6,825 nt of DNA from contig CALXNI010000105.1 in NCBI GenBank assembly GCA_944389715.1, positions 1 through 6,825 of the forward strand. The letters are read 5' to 3'. Below the pieces are notes generated by a model that saw only the letters and a list, made by a program, of their open reading frames with translations, was not told where the DNA came from and ran no database searches. Shown here piece by piece: positions 1 to 4,909 of the stretch. Within the stretch, counting starts at the first letter, position 1, and each line of letters opens with the position of its first letter. Source of the stretch: an uncultured Clostridia bacterium (GTDB taxonomy: Bacteria > Bacillota > Clostridia > TANB77 > CAG-508). The position numbers were made by a program, and so were the translations under genes.

Positions 1-949
1 ATGACCCTAGATAATATTATAGAAGAAATAAATAAGGCTAATAGTATTGTGATATTAACACACGAAAACCCAGATGGAGATGCTATTCGGAAGTAGCCTA
101 GCATTATATAATGGACTTAGGCAACTAAATAAAGATGTGGATGTAATAATACCAGAGTATTCAAAAACATTTGAATTTTTACCAAATAGTAATGAAATAA
201 AAAAAGAAGGCAGAAAAGAAAAATATGATTTAGCAATAGCATTAGATTGTGGAGACATAAAAAGGTTAAATGGATTTGCTAAATATTTTGAAGCTGCTAA
301 TACAAAAATTTCTATTGATCACCATAGTGCCAATACAATGTTTGCCGATTATAACTTTGTTAATCCAACAGCACCAGCTTGTACACAGATTTTGGTAATT
401 GTTTTGGAAGCTTTAGGAATAGAAATAAATAAAAAAATAGGAACATGTTTACTTACAGGAATAATCACAGATACAGGCGGATTTAAGTATTCAGGGGTAA
501 CAAGTGAAACTTTTGAATTTGTAGCAGAACTTTTAAATAAAGGAGTAAATGTATCTAATATATATAAAAAAGTATTACAAACTTTATCTAAACCAAGTTT
601 TGAATTAAGAAGAATTGCTATGAATAGATTAGAATTTTTAGAACATGGTAAAATAACATTTACATATATAACAAAAGAAGATGAACAAAAAGTAGGAGCT
701 GGAAACAATGACTATGATGGCATAGTAGAAATGGGAAGAGATGTAGAAGGAGTTGAAATTTCGATATTCCTAAGAGAAAAAGAAGACGGATATAAAATAT
801 CACTTCGTTCTAATGAATATGTTAATGTTTCTGATATATGCTTAATGTTTGGCGGCGGAGGACATATAAGAGCAGCAGGTGGTACAATTAATCTTCCATT
901 TGAACAAGCAAAAGAAAAAATAATAGAAGAATGTAAGAAGCACTTATAA
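1..949 (+). CDS. nrnA: Bifunctional oligoribonuclease / pAp phosphatase NrnA (DHH-DHHA1 family), with a +1 frame break at codon 30
   Basis: NrnA is a cytoplasmic phosphoesterase that degrades 2-5 nt RNAs and dephosphorylates pAp; this role comes from the family. Reading from the ATG at position 1 gives motif I (residues 21-29, HENPDGDAI). The frame then meets CGG AAG and a TAG at 94-96. Dropping C88 continues directly as GSSLALYNGL, the expected sequence after DGDAI, and runs to the stop at 947-949. The restored protein has 315 residues, about the family length. It contains the DHH motif (ISIDHHSAN), the TGIITDTGGF segment, and a C-terminal DHHA1 domain with GGGGHIRAAGG. Because the rest of the protein is intact, simple decay looks unlikely. 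Without a shift the product is a 31-residue peptide. Its ribosome binding site lies outside the window. In other Bacillota nrnA often sits beside truB, as here. Confidence 0.93.
85..96 (+). other. Putative +1 recoding site in nrnA (ATT CGG AAG TAG)
   Basis: The original-frame codons are Ile ATT (85-87), CGG (88-90), AAG (91-93) and the stop TAG (94-96). Skipping C88, or reading CGGA (88-91) as one amino acid, places GGA AGT AGC in frame and rebuilds the invariant Asp-Ala-Ile-Gly-Ser-Ser of DHH motif I. The break can therefore be placed almost to the base. No classic slippery heptamer or internal Shine-Dalgarno like that of prfB is evident. The same hexamer CGGAAG marks the break in recN. A single inserted base from sequencing or mutation remains possible. 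Confidence 0.6.
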
Positions 950-952
950 AAA

Positions 953-1004
953 GAGGGACATTCCTCAATCTATGAGGAATACCTATGACTGAGGTTTGTC
1001 CCTC
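953..1004. repeat. 52-base near-perfect palindrome with two alternative folds
   Basis: The outer arms GAGGGACA (953-960) and TGTCCCTC (997-1004) match perfectly. Inside, TTCCTCA (961-967) pairs with TGAGGAA (973-979), and ACCT (981-984) pairs with AGGT (992-995), which gives a three-way junction. Alternatively CCTCAATC (963-970) pairs with GACTGAGG (987-994) with one mismatch, and AGG (975-977) with CCT (982-984), giving one long rod. It starts 4 bases after the nrnA stop. The 3' side reads AAACCTTG, so there is no U-tract and a standard intrinsic terminator is unlikely. It could be a dispersed palindromic repeat or a 3' end stabiliser. Confidence 0.75.
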
Positions 1005-1009
1005 AAACC

Positions 1010-1037
1010 TTGTAAAGAAAAGTAATAGATTTATAAT
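1010..1037 (+). promoter_or_regulatory. Candidate sigma-A promoter for truB
   Basis: TTGTAA (1010-1015) and a perfect TATAAT (1032-1037) are 16 bases apart and lie about 85 bases before the truB start. A second TATAAT at 1061-1066 has no -35 at good spacing. TTTGTA (1040-1045) and TACAAA (1054-1059) form an inverted repeat just downstream that could be an operator. In such A+T-rich DNA, TATAAT arises often by chance, so this is a moderate call. Confidence 0.4.
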
Positions 1038-1110
1038 ATTTTGTATTTAACATTACAAATTATAATTTTGGTATGAACAGTAACAAATAAACAATATAAA
1101 AACTTATTTA

Positions 1111-1116
1111 AAGGAG
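1111..1116 (+). promoter_or_regulatory. Ribosome binding site that fixes the GTG start of truB
   Basis: AAGGAG lies five bases before GTG at 1122. The GTG begins the conserved TruB N-terminus (MDGVIIINKPK), so it decides the start without an ATG. Confidence 0.85.
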
Positions 1117-1121
1117 AAAAA

Positions 1122-1973
1122 GTGGACGGAGTAATTATAATAAATAAACCTAAAAATTATACATCACATGATGTAGTAAATGTTGTAAGAAAACAACTAA
1201 ATATAAAAAAAGTAGGACACACCGGTACGTTAGACCCTAACGCTACCGGTATTTTGCCTATATTAATAGGTAAAGCCACAAAAATATCTAAATATCTAAT
1301 AGAGCATAAAAAGACTTATATTGCAACAATAAAATTAGGAGAACAAAGAGATACAGGAGATGTAGAAGGTAATGTTATAAAAAAAGAATTAGATTTAAAA
1401 GAGATAGATATTAATAAATTAAATGAAACATTAAAAAGCTTTTTAGGTAAACAAAAGCAAATACCTCCTATATATTCAGCAATAAAAGTAGACGGTAAAA
1501 AATTATATGAATATGCAAGAAAAGGACAAGCAGTAGAAATAAAACCAAGAGATATAGAAATATACAATATAAATTTAAAATCGTATAATAAAGATGAAAT
1601 AGTATTTGAAACTGAATGTTCTAAAGGTACATATATAAGAGTACTATGTGAAGACATTGCAAAAAAATTAGGAACAATAGGATATATGAAAGATCTACAA
1701 AGAATAGCAGTTGATAAATTTACAATAGAAGATAGCATTAATTTAGAAGATTTAAATCAAACCATAGTACAACAAAAATTAATTACAATAGAAAATATAT
1801 TTAATGATAAAGAAAAAATAGAATTAAATGACAAAAAAGTAGAATTGTTTTTGAATGGAGTTAGGTTAACATACGAAACAAAAGATGGATTATATAAAAT
1901 ATATAAAAAAGACAAATTTATTGGTTTAGGAGTTATATGTAATAATTTGTTGAAAAGAGATATAGTAATTTAA
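1122..1973 (+). CDS. truB: tRNA pseudouridine(55) synthase TruB
   Basis: TruB isomerises U55 in the T-loop of tRNAs to pseudouridine, in the cytoplasm. The 283-residue product opens with the family N-terminus (INKPKNYTSHDVV). It carries the catalytic motif GHTGTLDPNATGILPI, with nucleophile Asp38, and later the conserved YSAIKVDGKKLYEYAR and KGTYIRVLCEDIA segments. A short C-terminal part from about residue 240 looks like the reduced PUA-like end found in many Bacillota TruB proteins. The length is close to the usual 300. The start is GTG, supported by AAGGAG five bases upstream. The usual neighbour ribF does not follow; a membrane protein gene comes next. The DNA encoding the catalytic motif forms a strong hairpin (1221-1250) with codons unlike the rest of the gene. 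Confidence 0.97.
   Translation: MDGVIIINKPKNYTSHDVVNVVRKQLNIKKVGHTGTLDPNATGILPILIGKATKISKYLIEHKKTYIATIKLGEQRDTGDVEGNVIKKELDLKEIDINKLNETLKSFLGKQKQIPPIYSAIKVDGKKLYEYARKGQAVEIKPRDIEIYNINLKSYNKDEIVFETECSKGTYIRVLCEDIAKKLGTIGYMKDLQRIAVDKFTIEDSINLEDLNQTIVQQKLITIENIFNDKEKIELNDKKVELFLNGVRLTYETKDGLYKIYKKDKFIGLGVICNNLLKRDIVI
1221..1250 (+). other. Strong hairpin inside truB over the catalytic-Asp codons
   Basis: The 5' arm 1221-1233 (ACCGGTACGTTAG) is complementary to 1237-1250 along all 13 bases, with a single bulged C at 1243 and an ACC loop. It encodes TGTLDPNATG. The codons used (ACC, GGT, ACG, GAC, CCT, AAC, GCT, ACC, GGT) are more C/G-rich than the rest of truB, where Thr is mostly ACA. The two ACCGGT copies arise because Thr-Gly occurs twice and ACCGGT is self-complementary. 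The fold is visible in the sequence; any function is inference. Confidence 0.65.
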
Positions 1974-1980
1974 AAATATT

Positions 1981-1991
1981 TATGGTACAAT
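1981..1991 (+). promoter_or_regulatory. Candidate extended -10 promoter for the membrane protein gene
   Basis: TATGGTACAAT fits an extended -10 element (TRTG, one base, then TATAAT with one change). No convincing -35 lies 17 bases upstream, as expected for an extended -10 promoter. Transcription would start near 1998 and give a leader of about 75 bases that contains the alternative hairpins at 2027-2066. Confidence 0.4.
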
Positions 1992-2026
1992 AAATATGAA
2001 ATAAAAAAAGTGCTAATACGAGTAAT

Positions 2027-2067
2027 GAAGAGTAAATAATACAAAACTCTTCGAGTTTTGAAGGAGG
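2027..2067 (+). promoter_or_regulatory. Leader with three mutually exclusive pairings, one covering the ribosome binding site
   Basis: The central CTC-TTC segment can pair three ways. GAAGAGT (2027-2033) pairs with ACTCTTC (2046-2052). CAAAACTC (2042-2049) pairs with GAGTTTTG (2053-2060). CTCTTC (2047-2052) pairs with GAAG-AG (2060-2066) with one bulged G, which would mask the Shine-Dalgarno. AAGGAGG (2061-2067) stands eight bases before the ATG at 2076. This looks like a translational switch, but no ligand or riboswitch class is recognised. Confidence 0.4.
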
Positions 2068-2075
2068 AAACACAT

Positions 2076-2546
2076 ATGACAAGCTTATTTAGTTATTTAA
2101 TTACTATGTTTGGAGGACTTTATTGGCTGTTTAGATTAATAATAGCTATTACCTATACACTAAGTATAGATATTGGAATAGAGCCTTTAAACTTTAATAT
2201 AGAGGTAGTGTTATTATTTGTTACATTATTCTGTATGATTTTAATAATAAAAAGAAATTTAATTGGAGCCTTAATATACTTTATATCATATGGGCTTTAT
2301 TTTGGAACAGATTTATATAATGGTGTAATAAATATAATGAATGGAGAAGTATCTTTTGTAGATTATGCATCTTTATTATTATCATTATTGGGGGTTATAA
2401 TTGCATTTTTAACATTAATGGATATAGCATTAAATAAAAATAGAAAAGGAAGCGGAAAAGACAAAAAAACAGATTGGTTTTATACTAATGAGGAGTATAC
2501 TAGAAAATTAGACGAAAGAGCAGATAAAAATCAGTATAAATTTTAG
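2076..2546 (+). CDS. Small four-helix membrane protein of unknown function
   Basis: I do not recognise a named family. The start at ATG 2076 is chosen because AAGGAGG (2061-2067) lies eight bases upstream; extension to the in-frame TTG at 2058 would place the ribosome binding site inside the gene. The 156-residue product has four likely membrane helices, near residues 11-31, 42-58, 62-81 and 97-119. There is no cleavable signal peptide. It ends in a charged soluble tail from residue 120, with the segments KDKKTDWFY (128-136) and RKLDERADKNQYKF (143-156). A tail of this type seems familiar from other small clostridial membrane proteins, but that is from memory and unverified. The short gap to truB and the lack of a pathway partner give no functional clue. 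Repeat array 1 starts just after the stop. Confidence 0.8.
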   Translation: MTSLFSYLITMFGGLYWLFRLIIAITYTLSIDIGIEPLNFNIEVVLLFVTLFCMILIIKRNLIGALIYFISYGLYFGTDLYNGVINIMNGEVSFVDYASLLLSLLGVIIAFLTLMDIALNKNRKGSGKDKKTDWFYTNEEYTRKLDERADKNQYKF

Positions 2547-2568
2547 GATTAGTAAGATAAATTGGAAT

Positions 2569-2603
2569 TTAGAGGTTAGATGTTAGAAATTAGAGATTAG
2601 AAT
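2569..2603. repeat. Five tandem heptamers, TTAGAGG-like (array 1)
   Basis: The units are TTAGAGG, TTAGATG, TTAGAAA, TTAGAGA and TTAGAAT, back to back from 22 bases after the preceding stop. The first five bases are constant and the last two vary. An equivalent tract precedes array 2, so the heptamers belong to the same composite repeat. Confidence 0.9.
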
Positions 2604-2610
2604 TTTGTGA

Positions 2611-2791
2611 TGTAGGGACGGCAGTCTGCCGTCCGGAAAACATACGAAATTAATTGCAAACGTTGTAGGGGCGATTTTAATCGCCCGGAAAAACATGTCA
2701 AATTTATTACAAACATTGTAGGGGCTGGCGTCCTCGACAGCCCGATAATTATTAATTTCAACGCGGGCCGCCAGGGACGTCGATCCCTACA
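2611..2791. repeat. Array 1 of GC-rich TGTAGGG hairpin units with an inverted closing unit
   Basis: Three direct units start with TGTAGGG at 2611, 2664 and 2717, exactly 53 bases apart. Their stems are a perfect palindrome at 2616-2634 (GGACGGCAG/CTGCCGTCC), GGGCGATT/AATCGCCC (2669-2676/2679-2686) and GGGCTG/CAGCCC (2722-2727/2738-2743, extending inward). The linkers are A+T-rich and alike, with an ATT(G/A)CAAAC(G/A)TTGTAGGGG core. A fourth unit is reversed and ends GATCCCTACA (2782-2791). It is followed by CGTTTACAATAAATTT, the mirror of the linker. The array fills most of the 300-base gap between the membrane protein gene and rbgA, and I see no gene in it. It resembles dispersed intergenic palindromic repeats or a non-coding element with inverted ends. 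Confidence 0.9.
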
Positions 2792-2846
2792 ACGTTTACA
2801 ATAAATTTTATCCTACAAATTACAATTTATATAATAGGAGGATTAA

Positions 2847-3728
2847 ATGGACATAAACTGGTATCCAGGGCATATGCTTAAAACAAAAAAGCAAATAATG
2901 GAAGATATAAAGTTAATAGATATAGTTATAGAAATACTAGATGCAAGAATACCAGTTTCTAGTAGAAATCCTGATATACAAAAAATAATACAAAATAAAA
3001 AAAGAATAGTAGTATTAAATAAAAGCGATTTAGCAGAAGATTTTGAAACAAAAAAATGGGCAGAGTATTATAAAAAAAATCATATACCAGCAATTATAGC
3101 TGATAGCAATTTAGGAAAAGGCATTAAAGAAATATTAATGCAAATAGAAAATCTAATGGAAGAAGACATAAAAAAAGCTGCTGAAAAAGGAAGAAGGAGA
3201 AAAAATATTAGAATTATGATACTTGGAATTCCAAATGTAGGAAAATCTTCATTAATAAATAGATTATGCAATAAGAAGACTACGGTTGTAGGAAATAGGC
3301 CAGGTGTTACAAAACAAAAACAATGGGTAAGAATAGCAAATAATATTGAATTATTAGACACACCAGGTGTGCTTTGGCCAAAATTTGAAGATGAAAATGT
3401 AGCTTTAAACTTATCTTATACTGGTTCAATAAAAGATGAAATATTAGAGACATTTGAAATTGCATATAGTTTGTTAAAGGTTTTATATAACAACTATAAA
3501 TCGAATATAATTGAAAGATATAAAATAACTGATGATGAAATAGAAAATATTAAGTCAGAAGATGAAAGCGAAGAAGTTTATAATCTTATGAAACTAATTG
3601 GTAAAAAAAGAGGAGCAGTAATATCAGGTGGAGAAATTAATGAAGAAAAAACCGCAACTATTATATTAAATGATTTTAGAAGCGGAAAATTAGGAAAAAT
3701 AACATTGGAGAAAGTAAATGAAAAATGA
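2847..3728 (+). CDS. rbgA: Ribosome biogenesis GTPase RbgA/YlqF (circularly permuted GTPase)
   Basis: RbgA is a cytoplasmic GTPase that acts late in assembly of the 50S subunit in Gram-positive bacteria (family knowledge). The 293-residue product has the permuted motif order. G4 NKSD is at 58-61, G1 GIPNVGKS at 127-134, the G2-region RPGVT at 151-155, and G3 DTPG at 171-174. The N-terminal WYPGHM (5-10) and DARIP (32-36) are family hallmarks. The C-terminal 100 residues form the expected helical ribosome-binding domain. AGGAGG at 2836-2841 is five bases before the ATG. The gene overlaps mrnC by 11 bases, which indicates cotranscription and coupled translation. Both products act on 50S/23S maturation. 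No convincing promoter lies between array 1 and the start, so transcripts may come through the array. Confidence 0.96.
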   Translation: MDINWYPGHMLKTKKQIMEDIKLIDIVIEILDARIPVSSRNPDIQKIIQNKKRIVVLNKSDLAEDFETKKWAEYYKKNHIPAIIADSNLGKGIKEILMQIENLMEEDIKKAAEKGRRRKNIRIMILGIPNVGKSSLINRLCNKKTTVVGNRPGVTKQKQWVRIANNIELLDTPGVLWPKFEDENVALNLSYTGSIKDEILETFEIAYSLLKVLYNNYKSNIIERYKITDDEIENIKSEDESEEVYNLMKLIGKKRGAVISGGEINEEKTATIILNDFRSGKLGKITLEKVNEK

Positions 3729-4092
3729 AATCGAAGTAAATTTAATGTCCCCATTAGTATGGGCTTATGTAGGTGATAGTGTATATGAATTATTTATTCG
3801 TACTCACTTAGTAGAAACTACCAAACTAAAACCACATAAATTACATATAGAAGCAATTAAACATGTAAGAGCAAAGGCACAAGCAGAGATTTTAGAAAGT
3901 TTGCAGGATATGCTTACAGAAAAAGAAAAAGAAATTGTAAGAAGAACAAGAAATACAGAAAACCATCATTTGCCTAAAAATGCGGATCCAACAGACTATA
4001 TGTATGCAACTGCATTTGAAGGATTAATAGGATATTTATATTTAAGTGACCAAAAAGAAAGACTAGATGAGATATTAAACAAATGTATATAA
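3718..4092 (+). CDS. mrnC: Mini-ribonuclease III (MrnC), 23S rRNA maturation
   Basis: Mini-III is an RNase III-type dimer without a double-stranded RNA binding domain; in Bacillus it trims 23S rRNA precursor ends. The 124-residue product matches the compact family length. It has the first acidic motif WAYVGDSVYEL (Asp20) and the second ATAFEGLIGYLYL (Glu101). The family segment usually close to RGRNAKS reads RTRNTEN here (76-82), followed by the conserved LPKNAD (85-90). That is a modest deviation near the active-site region. GGAG (3707-3710) precedes the ATG by seven bases, inside the end of rbgA. The 11-base overlap indicates one operon for 50S maturation. In many Bacillota mrnC instead follows cysS. 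Confidence 0.93.
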   Translation: MKNEIEVNLMSPLVWAYVGDSVYELFIRTHLVETTKLKPHKLHIEAIKHVRAKAQAEILESLQDMLTEKEKEIVRRTRNTENHHLPKNADPTDYMYATAFEGLIGYLYLSDQKERLDEILNKCI

Positions 4093-4111
4093 TAAGAAAG
4101 GGGTTGTAAAT

Positions 4112-4822
4112 GTGGAGGATTCTGAAATAGAAGCATTACTAATGAAAGCAAATGATAATAGAAATCAATTAACAGAAACCATAAGAGGAAAAATAGAAGA
4201 GATAGAACAAATAATTACAGATATTAATAGTGATGAAAATGATTATTTAAATAGTTGTTTAAAAAGAGCTAAAGAGTATGATGTAAATTATACGCCAGAT
4301 AGGAATGTAGTACAAGAATTTTTAAATTTAATAAGCAAACTAAATACAGTTTTAGAAAAACTACAAAGTCTTAGTTTAACAGAAGAGACTATATTAGAAG
4401 AGGATAAATATTTTACAGCTGCAGAAAAAGTAACAGAAGAAGTTGATTCTATAATAAAAGGAAAGAAACAAAAATTTACAGATGCAAATCAACAAAAATT
4501 TGAGGAAGCATGTGCTAGGAAAAGAGACATAGAAATAGAATTATCCAATATAGAATTTAGTTTAAATTTTTTAAATAGAGAAAGAGAGGATTTAGAAAAA
4601 CAAAATTCTAAATTAGAAAAAGGAATAAAAGGAAAAAAGAAAAAAGCACAAATACAAGCAAACAATGCTAGAATAGCAGAAATAGATAAAGAAAAGAGAG
4701 ATTTGGAAGCAAGAACAACTAGTCTTAAATTGAGAGGAGAAGCAGAACATTTTGTTCCAGTTACAACAGGGCAGGAGGACGAAAAAAATAATGAAAGTGA
4801 CAAAGATATAGAAATTAAATAA
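4112..4822 (+). CDS. Coiled-coil protein of unknown function
   Basis: I do not recognise this protein. Translation starts at GTG 4112, supported by AAAGGGG (4097-4103) eight bases upstream. The overlapping ATG at 4110 is out of frame and closes after six codons. The 236-residue product has no membrane segment or signal peptide. It is strongly charged, rich in Glu, Lys, Asn and Ile, and largely helical. A likely long coiled coil covers about residues 120-205, interrupted by a basic KGKKKK patch near residue 175. The C-terminal tail is acidic and probably disordered. No catalytic motif is visible. It starts 19 bases after mrnC, so it is probably read from the rbgA-mrnC transcript. A structural or adaptor role is possible but unsupported. 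Confidence 0.8.
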   Translation: MEDSEIEALLMKANDNRNQLTETIRGKIEEIEQIITDINSDENDYLNSCLKRAKEYDVNYTPDRNVVQEFLNLISKLNTVLEKLQSLSLTEETILEEDKYFTAAEKVTEEVDSIIKGKKQKFTDANQQKFEEACARKRDIEIELSNIEFSLNFLNREREDLEKQNSKLEKGIKGKKKKAQIQANNARIAEIDKEKRDLEARTTSLKLRGEAEHFVPVTTGQEDEKNNESDKDIEIK

Positions 4823-4825
4823 AAA

Positions 4826-4851
4826 ATAGTCGCAATAAAAATTGCGACTAT
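4826..4851. terminator. Perfect hairpin with an A-tract on both sides; terminator-like on the minus strand only
   Basis: TAGTCGCAAT (4827-4836) pairs perfectly with ATTGCGACTA (4841-4850), plus A4826-T4851, around an AAAA loop. On the + strand it is followed by ATAAAAAAACA, so the U-tract needed to end the coiled-coil gene transcript is missing. On the minus strand it is followed by six T, a good intrinsic terminator. No minus-strand gene is seen here. It may be a 3' end stabiliser, or may block antisense transcripts. Confidence 0.6.
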
Positions 4852-4860
4852 AAAAAAACA

Positions 4861-4889
4861 TTGACAAAAACAAATGTTTGCAATATAAT
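4861..4889 (+). promoter_or_regulatory. Consensus sigma-A promoter of recN
   Basis: TTGACA (4861-4866) and TATAAT (4884-4889) are both perfect and exactly 17 bases apart. An A-rich stretch just upstream (4850-4860) could act as an UP element. The predicted start, near 4896, is just before the ribosome binding site, so the leader is very short. A promoter this strong with an operator between its boxes suggests tight repression followed by strong induction. Confidence 0.85.
4868..4880. promoter_or_regulatory. Probable LexA (SOS) operator between -35 and -10 of recN
   Basis: AAACAAATGTTTG resembles the Gram-positive LexA/DinR box (GAAC, four bases, GTTC/T), with A for the first G. The core AAC-4-GTT is symmetric. 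It lies inside the promoter spacer, where a bound repressor would block RNA polymerase. recN is a classical SOS gene in many bacteria, so the position makes sense. No other LexA site is available here for comparison. Confidence 0.55.
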
Positions 4890-4897
4890 ACACTTTG

Positions 4898-4903
4898 AAG
4901 GTG
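4898..4903 (+). promoter_or_regulatory. Ribosome binding site that fixes the ATG start of recN
   Basis: AAGGTG lies six bases before ATG 4910. An in-frame TTG at 4895 would place this site inside the gene and add residues that RecN proteins lack, so ATG 4910 is preferred. Confidence 0.75.
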
Positions 4904-4909
4904 ATAATA

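Noticed and set aside
74..949. An nrnA start at the internal ATG 74, giving a 291-residue frame
   Set aside because: It would lose the HENPDGDA metal-binding motif encoded upstream in the other frame, has no ribosome binding site, and would begin with residues unlike the family. The ATG at position 1 plus a +1 break fits the family length and motif order.
349..1738. Minus-strand open frames opposite nrnA and truB (and similar ones opposite rbgA, the coiled-coil gene and recN)
   Set aside because: They lie wholly opposite well-supported genes, have biased Phe/Ser/Ile composition typical of the reverse of A-rich coding strands, and lack ribosome binding sites.
2569..2603. Telomere-like meaning of the TTAGAGG repeats
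   Set aside because: The copies are internal, imperfect, only five units long and flanked by bacterial genes, so similarity to TTAGGG-type telomere repeats is superficial.
2611..2791. CRISPR array, because of the regular 53-base spacing
   Set aside because: The conserved linkers differ from each other, the variable segments are themselves palindromes, the final unit is inverted, and no cas gene is present.
2830..2835. TATAAT just before rbgA as a -10 box
   Set aside because: It touches the AGGAGG, so transcription would start past the ribosome binding site, and no -35 lies at the right distance.
4110..4130. ATG 4110 as start of the coiled-coil gene
   Set aside because: That frame closes after six codons; GTG 4112 opens the long frame with suitable Shine-Dalgarno spacing.
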